A DNA stretch of 64,000 nt from Kribbella sp. CA-293567. GTDB taxonomy: Bacteria; Actinomycetota; Actinomycetes; Propionibacteriales; Kribbellaceae. Numbering within the stretch: the first letter of the stretch is position 1; every line of letters begins with the position of its first letter. The translations under genes were made by a program, and so were the position numbers. The stretch lies in the NCBI RefSeq assembly GCF_027627575.1, contig NZ_CP114065.1:2604001-2668000 (forward strand). Direction: 5' to 3'. Below, piece by piece: positions 50,152 through 58,777 of this stretch. The notes under the pieces were generated by a model. That model saw only the letters and a list, made by a program, of their open reading frames with translations, was not told the origin of the DNA and searched no databases.

Positions 50152-53100
50152 TTGTACCTGAAGAGCATGACTCTGAAGGGTTTCAAGTCTTTCGCGTCGG
50201 CGACGACGATGAACTTCGAGCCGGGGATCACCTGCATCGTCGGTCCCAACGGCTCCGGGAAGTCCAACGTCGTCGACGGCCTGTCCTGGGTGATGGGCGA
50301 GCAGGGCGTCAAGTCCCTGCGTGGCGGCAAGATGGAGGACGTCATCTTCGCCGGTACCTCCGGCCGCGCCCCGCTGGGCCGCGCCGAGGTGGTGCTGACC
50401 ATCGACAACTCCGACGGCGCTCTGCCGATCGAGTTCGCCGAGGTCACCATCTCGCGGACGATGTTCCGCAACGGCGGGTCGGACTACCAGATCAACGGCC
50501 AGAACTGCCGGCTGCTCGACGTCCAGGAGCTGCTCAGCGACTCCGGGATCGGCCGGGAGATGCACGTCATCGTCGGCCAGGGCCAGCTCGACTCGATCCT
50601 GCGCGCCACCCCTGAGGGGCGCCGCGGCTTCGTCGAGGAAGCCGCGGGGGTGCTGAAGCACCGCAAACGCAAGGAGAAGGCGCTCCGCAAGCTGGAGTCG
50701 ACCGAGGGCAATGTGCACCGCCTCGGCGACCTGATCGCGGAGATCCGCCGTCAGCTGAAGCCGCTCGGGCGCCAAGCGGAGGTGGCGCGCCGGGCGGTGA
50801 CCATTCAGGCCGAGGTTCGCGACGGCCGGTCCCGGCTGCTCGCCGACGACATCGTGCAGGCCCAGTCCGCGCTCGAGGCCGAGCTCAAGGACGAGGCGGC
50901 ACTGACCGAGAAGCGCTCCCAGATCGAGGCCGCGCTGCGCGAGGCACGGGAGATGGAGGCCGAGCTCGAGGACGCGCTGCGGACCGACGCGCCCGCCCTG
51001 CAGGCAGCGCAGGACACCTGGTACTCGCTGTCCGGCTTCGGCGAGAAGATCAAGGGCACCGCCCGGATCGCCGCGGACCGGATCCGATCACTCAACGACG
51101 AGGCCGAGGAGTCGCGCAGCGGGCGCGATCCGGAGGAGCTCGAGCTGGAAGCGGCCCGGGTCCGTGAGACCGAGGCGCAGATCGAGGCCGAGGTCGAGGC
51201 GCACTCCGAGCTGCTGCAGCAGGCGATCGAGCAGCGGCAGCAGCTGGAGGCCGAGCACGCCGAGGAGGAGCGGCGGATCGCGGCCCTGATCCGGGCCGCC
51301 GCCGACCGGCGTGAGGGCATGGCCCGGCTGACCGGCCAGGTGAACGCGCTGAAGAGCCGCGCGTCCGCCGCCGAGTCCGAGATCGGCCGGCTCGCCAGCA
51401 ACCGGAGCGAGGCCGAGGCCCGCGCCGCGAAGGCACAGCACGACTTCACCGCGCTCGAGACCCAGGTGGCTGGGCTCGACGCCGGCGAGCGAGGGCTGGA
51501 CGAGGAGTACGAAGCGGCCCAGAGCGTCCTCGACGAGCTGGACGAGCGCCTCACCAAGCTCCGCGCCGAGGAGCGGGACGCCGAGCGGGAGCGAGCCGGG
51601 CTGACCGCTCGCAAGGACGCCCTGGAGATGGGCCTCAACCGCAAGGACGGCGCCGGCGCTCTGCTGGCCGCCTCGGAGCAGATCACCGGCCTGATGGGCT
51701 CCGTTGCCGCGCTGCTGAGTGTCCGCGCCGGCTACGAGACCGCGATCGCTGCCGCTCTGGGCGAGGCCGCTGACGCGGTCGCCGTCACGCACACGCAGGC
51801 CGCCCTCGACGCTGTCGGGCACCTCAAGGAGCATGACCTCGGCCGCGCCGGGATGCTGCTCGGCGACGCCCCGGCCGACGACTACGCGAGCTGGCCCTCC
51901 CTGCCGCCCGGCGCGACGTACGCGGTCGACGTGGTCGAGTGCCCGGCGACATTGCGTCCTGCGCTTCGCCGGCTGCTGCGCAAGGTCGCGGTGGTCGAGG
52001 ACGTGCCGGCGGCACGCGACCTGGTGCAGCACCTGCCCGACATCACGACGGCGACCCGGGCGGGCGACGTACTGGGTGCGCACTTCGCGTACGGCGGTTC
52101 TGACGCTGCTCCGAGCCTGATCGAGGTGCAGTCGGCGGTCGACGAGGCCACCGAGAAGCTCACCGAGGCCACGGCCCGCAGTGAGCGGTTGCGGTTCGAG
52201 CTGGCTCAGATGGAGAGCGAGCGGACGAGCCAGAAGCAGTCCGTCGAGATCGCGCTGGCCCGGCTGCACGAGTCGGACGCCTCGATGGCCGCGGTCGCGG
52301 AACAGCTGGCCCAGTTCGGATCGCTCGCGAAGGCGTCGCGGGGTGAAGCCCAGCGGATGGCCGAGGCGATCGCCGCGGCCGAGGCCGAGCGAGACAAGAA
52401 CCTGTCCGGTCTCGCCGACCTGGAGAAGCGGCTCAGCGACGTCGAGCAGTACGGCGACGACGAGGGCGACGAGCCTGACCCGACCGAGCGCGACCGGCTC
52501 GCCGAGGCGGCCAAGGCCGGCCGGGCGAGCGAGATGGAAGCGCGACTCGCGCTGCGGACCACCGAGGAGCGCGCCCGGGCGTTGTCCGGTCGAGCGGACT
52601 CGCTGGAGCGTGCGGCTCGGCAAGAGCGGGAGGCCCGGGCCCGGGCGATCGCTCGGGCGACCCGGCGGGCCCGTCAGTCCGAGGCCGCGCAGGCCGTTCA
52701 CCTGGCCGCGGGGCACGTGCTGGCCCGGCTGGAGAGCTCGCTGCAGCTGGCGGCCACCGAGCGATCGGCCATCCAGGCGCAGCGGGCCGAGCGCGAGCAG
52801 GCCCTGGCGCAGGCTCGCTCCGCCACCCGAAACCTGAGCAGCGAGCTGGAGCAGCTCACCAACACCGTGCACCGCGACGCGCTGGCGCGGGCCGAGCAGA
52901 AGATGCGTTTGGAAGCCCTCTACGAGAAGGCGCTGGGTGAGCTCGGGACCGAGGTGGAGGCGCTCGTCGCGGAGTACGGGCCGGATCAGCTGGTGCCGCC
53001 GCCCGCCAAGGACGGCGACGACAACACGGTCGAGCGCGAGGGTGAGCCGTTCGACCGGGCGAAGGTGCAGAAGCGGCTGAAGACCGCCGAACGCGCGCTC

Positions 53101-53715
53101 AACCAGCTGGGCCGGATCAACCCGCTCGCGCTGGAGGAGTTCGACGCGATGGAGGAGCGGCACCGCTTCCTCGCCGAGCAGCTCGAGGACCTGAAGAAGT
53201 CCCGCCGCGACCTGATGGACATCGTCAAGGAGGTCGACGACCGGGTCGAGCAGGTCTTCACCGAGGCCTACCGTGACGTCGAGGTCGCCTTCCAGCACGT
53301 CTTCAGCCGGTTGTTCCCCGGCGGCGAGGGCCGGCTCGTACTGACCGACCCGAGCGACATGCTCAACACCGGGATCGACGTCGAGGCCCGCCCACCGGGC
53401 AAGAAGGTCAAGCGCCTCTCACTGCTCTCCGGCGGTGAGCGCTCGCTGGTCGCGGTCGCCTTCCTGGTGGCCCTGTTCAAGGCCCGCCCCTCGCCGTTCT
53501 ACATCCTCGACGAGGTCGAGGCGGCCCTGGACGACACCAACCTCGGCCGCCTGCTGGAGATCTACGAAGAGCTCCGCGAGAACAGCCAGCTCCTGGTCAT
53601 CACCCACCAGAAGCGCACCATGGAGGTCGCCGACGCCCTCTACGGCGTCACGATGCGAGGCGACGGAGTCTCCGCGGTCATCTCCCAGCGGATCCGCGAA
53701 ACCGAACCCGCGTAG
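50152..53715 (+). CDS. smc: Chromosome segregation protein SMC
   Basis: This 1187-residue SMC ATPase organises and segregates the chromosome. The N-terminal head has MTLKGFKSFA and Walker A IVGPNGSGKSNVVDGLSWVM. A long coiled coil follows, then a hinge at about residues 505-650 (GLMGSVAALLSVRAGYETAI, GRAGMLLGD), a second coiled coil, and the C-terminal head with signature LSLLSGGERSLVAVAF and Walker B FYILDEVEAALDD. TTG 50152 is the start. scpA and scpB are not here. Confidence 0.96.
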   Translation: MYLKSMTLKGFKSFASATTMNFEPGITCIVGPNGSGKSNVVDGLSWVMGEQGVKSLRGGKMEDVIFAGTSGRAPLGRAEVVLTIDNSDGALPIEFAEVTISRTMFRNGGSDYQINGQNCRLLDVQELLSDSGIGREMHVIVGQGQLDSILRATPEGRRGFVEEAAGVLKHRKRKEKALRKLESTEGNVHRLGDLIAEIRRQLKPLGRQAEVARRAVTIQAEVRDGRSRLLADDIVQAQSALEAELKDEAALTEKRSQIEAALREAREMEAELEDALRTDAPALQAAQDTWYSLSGFGEKIKGTARIAADRIRSLNDEAEESRSGRDPEELELEAARVRETEAQIEAEVEAHSELLQQAIEQRQQLEAEHAEEERRIAALIRAAADRREGMARLTGQVNALKSRASAAESEIGRLASNRSEAEARAAKAQHDFTALETQVAGLDAGERGLDEEYEAAQSVLDELDERLTKLRAEERDAERERAGLTARKDALEMGLNRKDGAGALLAASEQITGLMGSVAALLSVRAGYETAIAAALGEAADAVAVTHTQAALDAVGHLKEHDLGRAGMLLGDAPADDYASWPSLPPGATYAVDVVECPATLRPALRRLLRKVAVVEDVPAARDLVQHLPDITTATRAGDVLGAHFAYGGSDAAPSLIEVQSAVDEATEKLTEATARSERLRFELAQMESERTSQKQSVEIALARLHESDASMAAVAEQLAQFGSLAKASRGEAQRMAEAIAAAEAERDKNLSGLADLEKRLSDVEQYGDDEGDEPDPTERDRLAEAAKAGRASEMEARLALRTTEERARALSGRADSLERAARQEREARARAIARATRRARQSEAAQAVHLAAGHVLARLESSLQLAATERSAIQAQRAEREQALAQARSATRNLSSELEQLTNTVHRDALARAEQKMRLEALYEKALGELGTEVEALVAEYGPDQLVPPPAKDGDDNTVEREGEPFDRAKVQKRLKTAERALNQLGRINPLALEEFDAMEERHRFLAEQLEDLKKSRRDLMDIVKEVDDRVEQVFTEAYRDVEVAFQHVFSRLFPGGEGRLVLTDPSDMLNTGIDVEARPPGKKVKRLSLLSGGERSLVAVAFLVALFKARPSPFYILDEVEAALDDTNLGRLLEIYEELRENSQLLVITHQKRTMEVADALYGVTMRGDGVSAVISQRIRETEPA

Positions 53716-53723
53716 CGCAGTGT

Positions 53724-53751
53724 GTCTCATGAGGCTACGCTGGTCTCATGA
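53724..53751. promoter_or_regulatory. Repeat element overlapping the antitoxin start
   Basis: GTCTCATGA occurs twice, at 53724-53732 and 53743-53751, the second copy containing the antitoxin ATG at 53748. CATGAG/CTCATG also forms an inverted pair around the intervening bases. Such elements in toxin-antitoxin promoters often bind the antitoxin for autoregulation; this is inference. Confidence 0.45.
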
Positions 53752-54041
53752 AAATCATCACACAACGTGAGTTCCGGAATCATTCCGCCGCGGTGATGGA
53801 CTCCGTCGAGGCGGGGGAGACGTACCACATCACCCGGAACGGTACTGAGGTCGCCGAGTTGCGCCCGCTCAGTCGCCGCCGGCCACGACCGACCGCTGAG
53901 GAACTGATTGCTCAGCACCGAAGGCTGCCGCGGGTGGATGCTGCTCAACTCCGCCGGGATGCCGACGAGTTCTTCGGTGGCGAGGACCGCATCGGCGATG
54001 ATTCGACCGGCTCCGACCCTTGGGAGCGCGACCGTGGTTGA
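53748..54041 (+). CDS. Phd/YefM-family antitoxin
   Basis: This 97-residue protein has the DNA-binding Phd/YefM N-terminus ([20 protein letters not shown], then [18 protein letters not shown]) and a charged C-terminus ([20 protein letters not shown]) that would wrap the toxin. Its stop overlaps the toxin start by 8 bases, the usual arrangement. It begins 33 bases after smc. Confidence 0.88.
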   Translation: MKIITQREFRNHSAAVMDSVEAGETYHITRNGTEVAELRPLSRRRPRPTAEELIAQHRRLPRVDAAQLRRDADEFFGGEDRIGDDSTGSDPWERDRG

Positions 54042-54438
54042 TAGATCGGGCAGTGGCGTACTGGACACTTGCGTCTATATAGATCTCGATCTGCTGGAGG
54101 TCAGCGATCTGCCGGAGTATCCGGAGTTGACCTCTGTAACCTTGGCGGAGCTTCACCAGGGCATCGCGATGGCCAAGGGTGCAGCGACCAGAGCTACCCG
54201 GACCGAGAAGCTCGGGGCTGCTGTGTCCGCCTTCGATCCGCTGCCCTTCGACGGAGATGCGGCGTCACGTTACGGCACGCTGGTGGCGCTGGTGGTCTCC
54301 GCCGGTCGCGATCCACGGCCTCGGCGGATGGACCTGATGATCGCCGCTATTGCCTCCACCAGAGGCCTGCCGTTGTACACCCGCAACCCCAAGGACTTCA
54401 AAGGCCTTGAGGACGTCCTCACCGTCGTAGCGGTCTGA
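54034..54438 (+). CDS. PIN-domain toxin (VapC-like)
   Basis: This 134-residue PIN ribonuclease toxin has the acidic active-site residues in [27 protein letters not shown], and [20 protein letters not shown] followed by [13 protein letters not shown] toxins cleave tRNA or rRNA and are neutralised by the co-encoded antitoxin. GTG 54034 is the start, overlapping the antitoxin stop; the longer frame from 53908 lies inside the antitoxin gene. Confidence 0.88.
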   Translation: MVDRSGSGVLDTCVYIDLDLLEVSDLPEYPELTSVTLAELHQGIAMAKGAATRATRTEKLGAAVSAFDPLPFDGDAASRYGTLVALVVSAGRDPRPRRMDLMIAAIASTRGLPLYTRNPKDFKGLEDVLTVVAV

Positions 54439-54462
54439 CGAACTCAGGCCGTTTGACTTATC

Positions 54463-54482
54463 TAAGACGGGCGGTCATATTG
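54463..54482. promoter_or_regulatory. Operator upstream of the TetR gene (copy 1)
   Basis: The 20-base site begins TAAGACGG and ends 5 bases before ATG 54488. It matches the reverse complement of the site at 55108-55127 in 17 of 20 positions, indicating one regulator for both promoters. Confidence 0.6.
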
Positions 54483-54487
54483 GGAAC

Positions 54488-55063
54488 ATGGCGAGGCGGA
54501 GTATGCGGGAAGAGATCGTCGAGGCGGCGCTGGCTCAGTTTCACGAACGCGGGTTCAACGCGGCGGCCGTGAAGGACATCACCGATCGGGCCGGGGTGCC
54601 GAAGGGGTCGTTCTACAACCACTTCGAGAGCAAGGAAGCGCTGGCGATCGTGGCGCTGGAGCGGTACGGCGTGGGGCGGCGGCTGGGGGATCTCGCGGAC
54701 AGCTCCGTCGAGCCGGTGGCTCGGATCCGGAAGCACTTCGAGTTCTTGCGGGACGAGGTGGTCGCGTTCGGGATCACCCGGGGATGTCTGCTGGGGAACT
54801 TCGGGACCGAGATCGTGGATCACAGCGAACCGATCAGGGGTGGGGTCAAGGCCGGTCTGGAAGCCTGGACCGGGTTGCTGGCCGGGGCCATCGCCGAAGG
54901 TCAGGAGGCCGGCGCCATTCGTTCGGAGCTCGATGCGGAGCAGACCGCGCGGTACCTGCTGAGCGCCTGGGAGGGAACGCTGATCCAGGCCCGTGCCTAC
55001 AAGGATGCCAAGGTGTTCGACAGCTTTTTCGAGCTGACCTTCGCCGGCCTGTTCACGGCCTGA
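54488..55063 (+). CDS. TetR-family transcriptional regulator (NemR/AcrR-like)
   Basis: This 191-residue regulator has an N-terminal HTH: MREEIVEAALAQFHERGFNA, AVKDITDRAGVPKGSFYNHF and ESKEALAIVAL. The C-terminal part (GCLLGNFGTEI) is of the type found in regulators of reductases that sense electrophiles. Matching operators precede it and the downstream dehydrogenase gene, so it probably represses both. Confidence 0.88.
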   Translation: MARRSMREEIVEAALAQFHERGFNAAAVKDITDRAGVPKGSFYNHFESKEALAIVALERYGVGRRLGDLADSSVEPVARIRKHFEFLRDEVVAFGITRGCLLGNFGTEIVDHSEPIRGGVKAGLEAWTGLLAGAIAEGQEAGAIRSELDAEQTARYLLSAWEGTLIQARAYKDAKVFDSFFELTFAGLFTA

Positions 55064-55072
55064 CGAAACCGC

Positions 55073-55099
55073 AGCCCCTCGTCGGAGGGGCTTTCATTT
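55073..55099 (+). terminator. Rho-independent terminator after the TetR gene
   Basis: AGCCCCTC-GTCG-GAGGGGCT forms a perfect 8-base stem with a tetraloop and is followed by TTTCATTT, a clear intrinsic terminator placed 10 bases after the TetR stop. Confidence 0.85.
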
Positions 55100-55107
55100 G
55101 ACGTATA

Positions 55108-55127
55108 TAAGATGACCGACCGTCTTA
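55108..55127. promoter_or_regulatory. Operator upstream of the dehydrogenase gene (copy 2)
   Basis: The 20-base near-palindrome with outer arms TAAGA and TCTTA lies 12 bases before ATG 55139. It is the inverted counterpart of the site at 54463-54482 and a likely TetR binding site. Confidence 0.65.
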
Positions 55128-55138
55128 AGGAACAGTAG

Positions 55139-56161
55139 ATGTCCAGCACCTATCGCGTTGTCCAAGCCACCGAGGGCGTCTTCGCGCTCGCCGAGCGAGA
55201 ACTGACCGCCCCGGGGCCGGGCGAGGTCCGGATCGCCGTCGAGGCGTGCGGGATCTGCCGCAGCGACTCCGTCGGGGTCGGCAACCTGTTCCACCACCAC
55301 CCCGCCGGTACGCCGATCGTCCCGGGCCACGAGGTGGTCGGGCGGGTCGACGAGCTCGGCGCCGGAGTGACCACGTGGTCGGTCGGCCAGCGGGTCGGCG
55401 TCGGCTACTTCGGTGGCCACTGCGGCGTGTGTGAGGCGTGCCGCCGCGGTGAGTTCGTCTACTGCACCGACCAGCAGATCCTCGGTGACTCGATCGACGG
55501 CGGCTACGCGGAGTACGTGACGACCCGCGCGAGCGGGCTGGTCGCCGTACCGGAGGAGTTCAGTGCGGTCGAGGCAGCGCCGTTGCTGTGTGCCGGCATC
55601 ACCGTCTACAACGCGCTGCTCAAGTCGGACCTGTGGCCCGGCGACCTGGTGGCGATCCAGGGCATCGGCGGCCTCGGCCACCTCGCCATCCAGTACGCCG
55701 CCAAGCTCGGTCTGCGGGTGGTCGCGATCGCTCGGGGCGAGGACAAGCGGGAACTCGCGCTGCAGCTCGGCGCAGCGGAGTACATCGACAGCTCGGCGGT
55801 CGACCAGGCCGCGGCGCTGCAGGATCTGGGCGGCGCCAAGGTGATCATCCCGACCGCCTCCAGCGGCGCCTCGATGTCGTCGCTGATCGACGGACTGGTC
55901 CGCGGCGGCACCTTGATGGTGGTCGGCGCCGCGATGGACCCGATCGAGGTCCCGACCGTCCAGTTGCTGTTCGGCGGCAAGCGGATCGAGGGTTCGCTGA
56001 CCGGCACCCCGCTGGAGAACGAGGAGAACCTCGCCTTCAGCCTCGCCCACGGCGTCCGTCCGATGGTCGAGGAGGTGCCGCTGGAGAAGGCGGCCGACGC
56101 CTACGCCCGGATGCTGTCCGGCGCCGCCCGCTTCCGCATGGTCCTCACCGTCGACCGCTGA
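55139..56161 (+). CDS. Zinc-dependent alcohol dehydrogenase
   Basis: This 340-residue medium-chain dehydrogenase has the catalytic zinc ligands CGICRSDSVGVG and GHEVVGRVDE, structural-zinc cysteines in GHCGVCEACRRGEFVYC, and the NAD(P) motif GIGGLGHLAIQYAAKLG. It oxidises an alcohol or reduces an aldehyde; the substrate is unknown. It is regulated with the TetR gene through paired operators. Confidence 0.92.
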   Translation: MSSTYRVVQATEGVFALAERELTAPGPGEVRIAVEACGICRSDSVGVGNLFHHHPAGTPIVPGHEVVGRVDELGAGVTTWSVGQRVGVGYFGGHCGVCEACRRGEFVYCTDQQILGDSIDGGYAEYVTTRASGLVAVPEEFSAVEAAPLLCAGITVYNALLKSDLWPGDLVAIQGIGGLGHLAIQYAAKLGLRVVAIARGEDKRELALQLGAAEYIDSSAVDQAAALQDLGGAKVIIPTASSGASMSSLIDGLVRGGTLMVVGAAMDPIEVPTVQLLFGGKRIEGSLTGTPLENEENLAFSLAHGVRPMVEEVPLEKAADAYARMLSGAARFRMVLTVDR

Positions 56162-56264
56162 TCCACCCGGAGCAGCCCGGTGAGGTAGCGGCCCAGCCGG
56201 GCCCGTCGATAGCAGATCCCCTATCGTACGATCGACCACTGCGATCGAGGCCGGGAGGACTGCG

Positions 56265-56798
56265 GTGACTGGCACGGACCGCCGTCCCGACGCGGCCGAG
56301 GCGCTGATCCGTTCCCTGTACGCCGAGCACGGCCGCAGCCTGCTGGCCTACGCGACCCGGCTGACGGGGGACATGGCAGCCGCGGAGGACGTCGTCCAGG
56401 AGACTCTGGTCCGGGCGTGGAAACATGCCGACGATCTGGTCGACGGCAAGGGATCGGTCCGCGGCTGGCTGCTCACGGTCGCCCGGAACCTCGTCACCGA
56501 TCGGGCCAGGGCGCGAGCGGCCCGGCCCGCCGAGGTGGCGGAGGTCGAGGACCGGCCGCCGGTGGAGGGCGATCACTCCGAGGCGGTGCTGAACACGATG
56601 GTGGTGCTCGACGCACTCGACCAGGTGTCGCCCGAGCATCGCGAGGTGCTGGTGCAGCTGTACTACCGGGGCCGGTCGGTGACGGAGGCCGCGACGGAGC
56701 TGGGCGTCCCGCCCGGTACGGTGAAATCGAGATCGCACTACGCCCTCCGAGCGCTCCGCGCGGTGATGGCGGGACCGGAAGCGGAGGTGGCCCGATGA
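56265..56798 (+). CDS. ECF sigma factor
   Basis: This 177-residue extracytoplasmic-function sigma factor has a region 2 (LTGDMAAAEDVVQETLVRAW, GWLLTVARNLVTDRAR) and a region 4 (LDQVSPEHREVLVQLYYRG, ELGVPPGTVKSRSHYALRAL). GTG 56265 follows GGGAGG. Its stop overlaps the anti-sigma start (ATGA). The group is SigL/SigK-like in length. Confidence 0.92.
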   Translation: MTGTDRRPDAAEALIRSLYAEHGRSLLAYATRLTGDMAAAEDVVQETLVRAWKHADDLVDGKGSVRGWLLTVARNLVTDRARARAARPAEVAEVEDRPPVEGDHSEAVLNTMVVLDALDQVSPEHREVLVQLYYRGRSVTEAATELGVPPGTVKSRSHYALRALRAVMAGPEAEVAR

Positions 56799-57496
56799 GC
56801 GAGCACGATCACTCGCGGCTCGGCGCCTACGCGTTGGGCGCGCTGGCGCCGGACGAACTCCGCGAGGTCGATCAGCATCTGTCCGGTTGCGCGGCGGCGC
56901 GCGACGAGCTGGCCGAGTTCGAGGAGCTGAAGGAGCTTCTCGGCGAGGTGCCGCCCGAGGCGTTCCTGGACGGAGCGCCGGACGATGGTGACCTGCTGCT
57001 GCAGCGGACACTGCGTGAGGTCCGTTCAGTAGCTGCTCCTGCGACTGCGCAGCCTGGTAGCTCCCGGAAGCGGAGTCCGTGGCTGCTGGCGGCCGCGGCT
57101 GTCGTACTGGTCGCCGGAGCACTGGGCGGCGGAGTACTGATTGGCAGGCAGTCCGTCGACATCGAATCCGCCAGTACTGCGCCTCCGGCCGGCTCCAAGC
57201 AAGCGACGGCGACCGACGCGGCCACCAATGTGACGATGGCGACCACTGTCGAGCCACGGAACGGATGGGCCTGGGTCAACGTCCAGCTGACCAACATGAA
57301 GGCCGGTGCCGTCTGCGAGATGCTGGTAACCGACAGGGCGGGCAAGGTCTACGTCGCCGGCAGCTGGGTGATCTCGGAGAAAGCCGCCCGGGAGGGCAGC
57401 CGGTTCAGTGGCGGGGTACTGGTGCCGCTCGACCAGGTGAAGTCGGTCGAGATCAAGACTGTCCAAGGCGAGCACGTGGTCACCACCCCGATCTGA
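56795..57496 (+). CDS. Anti-sigma factor (membrane-anchored, zinc-motif variant)
   Basis: This 233-residue protein has an N-terminal anti-sigma domain (LGAYALGALAPDELREVDQH, then LSGCAAARDELAEFEEL), one membrane helix near residue 95-115 (WLLAAAAVVLVAGALGGGVL) and an extracytoplasmic domain of about 115 residues (anti-sigma-K-like, NGWAWVNVQL). The HxxxCxxC zinc motif is reduced to HxxxC; the second Cys is Ala. It is coupled to the sigma gene and should hold that sigma factor at the membrane until a signal arrives. Confidence 0.87.
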   Translation: MSEHDHSRLGAYALGALAPDELREVDQHLSGCAAARDELAEFEELKELLGEVPPEAFLDGAPDDGDLLLQRTLREVRSVAAPATAQPGSSRKRSPWLLAAAAVVLVAGALGGGVLIGRQSVDIESASTAPPAGSKQATATDAATNVTMATTVEPRNGWAWVNVQLTNMKAGAVCEMLVTDRAGKVYVAGSWVISEKAAREGSRFSGGVLVPLDQVKSVEIKTVQGEHVVTTPI

Positions 57497-57498
57497 GG

Positions 57499-58611
57499 AT
57501 GGACACCGTGAACTACCCGACCACTGAGGCCTCCGAGGATCTCGCCGCGCGCCGCAAGGCCGCGGCTGCCGACTGCACTCGCTGGTTGTCGGGCCGCCGT
57601 GTCCCGCCGGCCGACGCGCTGCGGGCGCTTGCCGACGCGGCGACCGAGGCGGAGCGGGACGGCTACGGCGCCGGCGGCGAGGTCGCAGTACTCGAGCAGG
57701 AGGTCGCCGAGCTGCTTGGCAAGCCTGCCGCCGTGTTCCTGCCCACTGGCATCCTGGCGCAACAGAGCGTGCTTCGTGTCTTCGCAGACCGCGCCGGGAC
57801 GCAGCGCGTTGCAGTACACGGGTTGTCGCACTTGCTGGTGCACGAGTTGAACGCGCTGGAGGAAGTGCACCACCTACGGCCGGAGCGGATGACCTCTGAG
57901 CCGCGACAGCCCCGGCCGGACGAGCTCGCCGCCATCCCGGGGAAGCTGGCCGCTGTGACGCTGGAGCTGCCGTTGCGGGATGCCGGGTTCGTGCTGCCGA
58001 GCTGGGACGAGCTAGTGGTGTTCGCTGCAGCCTGTGAAGCGCGTGGGGTTCCACTGCACCTCGACGGCGCTCGCCTGTGGGAGAGCACGCCGTACCTCGA
58101 GCATGACCTGGCAGAGGTCGCCGCACTCGCTACCACTGTCTACGTGTCCTTCTACAAAGGCCTCGGTGGCTTGAGCGGAGCTGCGCTCGCCGGGCCGGCT
58201 GATGTGATCGCAGAGGTACGCCGCTGGCAGCGCAGGCTCGGCGGCAACCTCTACACCCTCTTCCCGTACGCCGTCTCCGCCCGTGAGGGTCTGCGAACCG
58301 TCCTGCCGCAGATGGGCGACCTGCACGCGCATGCTGTCGAGCTGGCAGAAGCCCTGCAGAGCAAGGGATTCCGGGTCTTCCCTGAGCCGCCGCACACCAA
58401 TTCGTTCCGGCTCTTCGCGCCGCGGCCGGCCGAGCAACTGGAGTTCGCCGCCGTACGCCGGATGGAGGCGACCCGCGAGTCGCTCGGCTGGACCTGGCGG
58501 GCGGCCGACGTACCGGGGTGGTCGTGGACGGAGCTGGTGGTCACGCCGGGCACGCTGCAGTGGCGTGTCGACGAAGTGACCAAGGCCTACGGGGAACTTC
58601 TCGACGGGTGA
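57499..58611 (+). CDS. Threonine aldolase/beta-eliminating-lyase family PLP enzyme
   Basis: This 370-residue fold-type I PLP enzyme has YGAGGEVAVLEQEVAELLGK near residue 55, FLPTGILAQQ, LHLDGARLWES (PLP Asp and Arg) and YVSFYKGLGGLSGAALAG with the Schiff-base Lys. It is like low-specificity threonine aldolases, which cleave threonine to glycine and acetaldehyde; relatives with other roles exist. ATG 57499 starts 2 bases after the anti-sigma stop; GTG 57508 is an alternative. Confidence 0.82.
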   Translation: MDTVNYPTTEASEDLAARRKAAAADCTRWLSGRRVPPADALRALADAATEAERDGYGAGGEVAVLEQEVAELLGKPAAVFLPTGILAQQSVLRVFADRAGTQRVAVHGLSHLLVHELNALEEVHHLRPERMTSEPRQPRPDELAAIPGKLAAVTLELPLRDAGFVLPSWDELVVFAAACEARGVPLHLDGARLWESTPYLEHDLAEVAALATTVYVSFYKGLGGLSGAALAGPADVIAEVRRWQRRLGGNLYTLFPYAVSAREGLRTVLPQMGDLHAHAVELAEALQSKGFRVFPEPPHTNSFRLFAPRPAEQLEFAAVRRMEATRESLGWTWRAADVPGWSWTELVVTPGTLQWRVDEVTKAYGELLDG

Positions 58612-58670
58612 GTTCGTCGCACTGCGTGTGAGGTTCTTTGTACGGCAACGCAATGGGGAGAAGTAGTTCT

Positions 58671-58769
58671 GTGCTGACGTTCGTCATCACCATGGTCGTC
58701 CTGCTGGTCCTGTCAGGCCTCGTCCTGCTGGCGGTCGCAAGAGGTGAAGGCAGAGGCATAGGCCACTAG
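58671..58769 (+). CDS. Small single-pass membrane protein, 32 residues
   Basis: GTG 58671 follows GGGGAG by 10 bases and opens a 32-codon frame ending at TAG 58767-58769. The peptide is one hydrophobic helix (LTFVITMVVLLVLSGLVLLA) followed by a short basic, glycine-rich tail. It faces the M56 peptidase gene end-to-end. The good ribosome-binding site and clean helix make it plausible; function is unknown. Confidence 0.55.
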   Translation: MLTFVITMVVLLVLSGLVLLAVARGEGRGIGH

Positions 58770-58777
58770 GGCTTGTT

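Noticed and set aside
51088..53298. Long minus-strand open frame (about 736 codons) opposite smc.
   Set aside because: Shadow of the smc coiled coil; no start signal and no domain.
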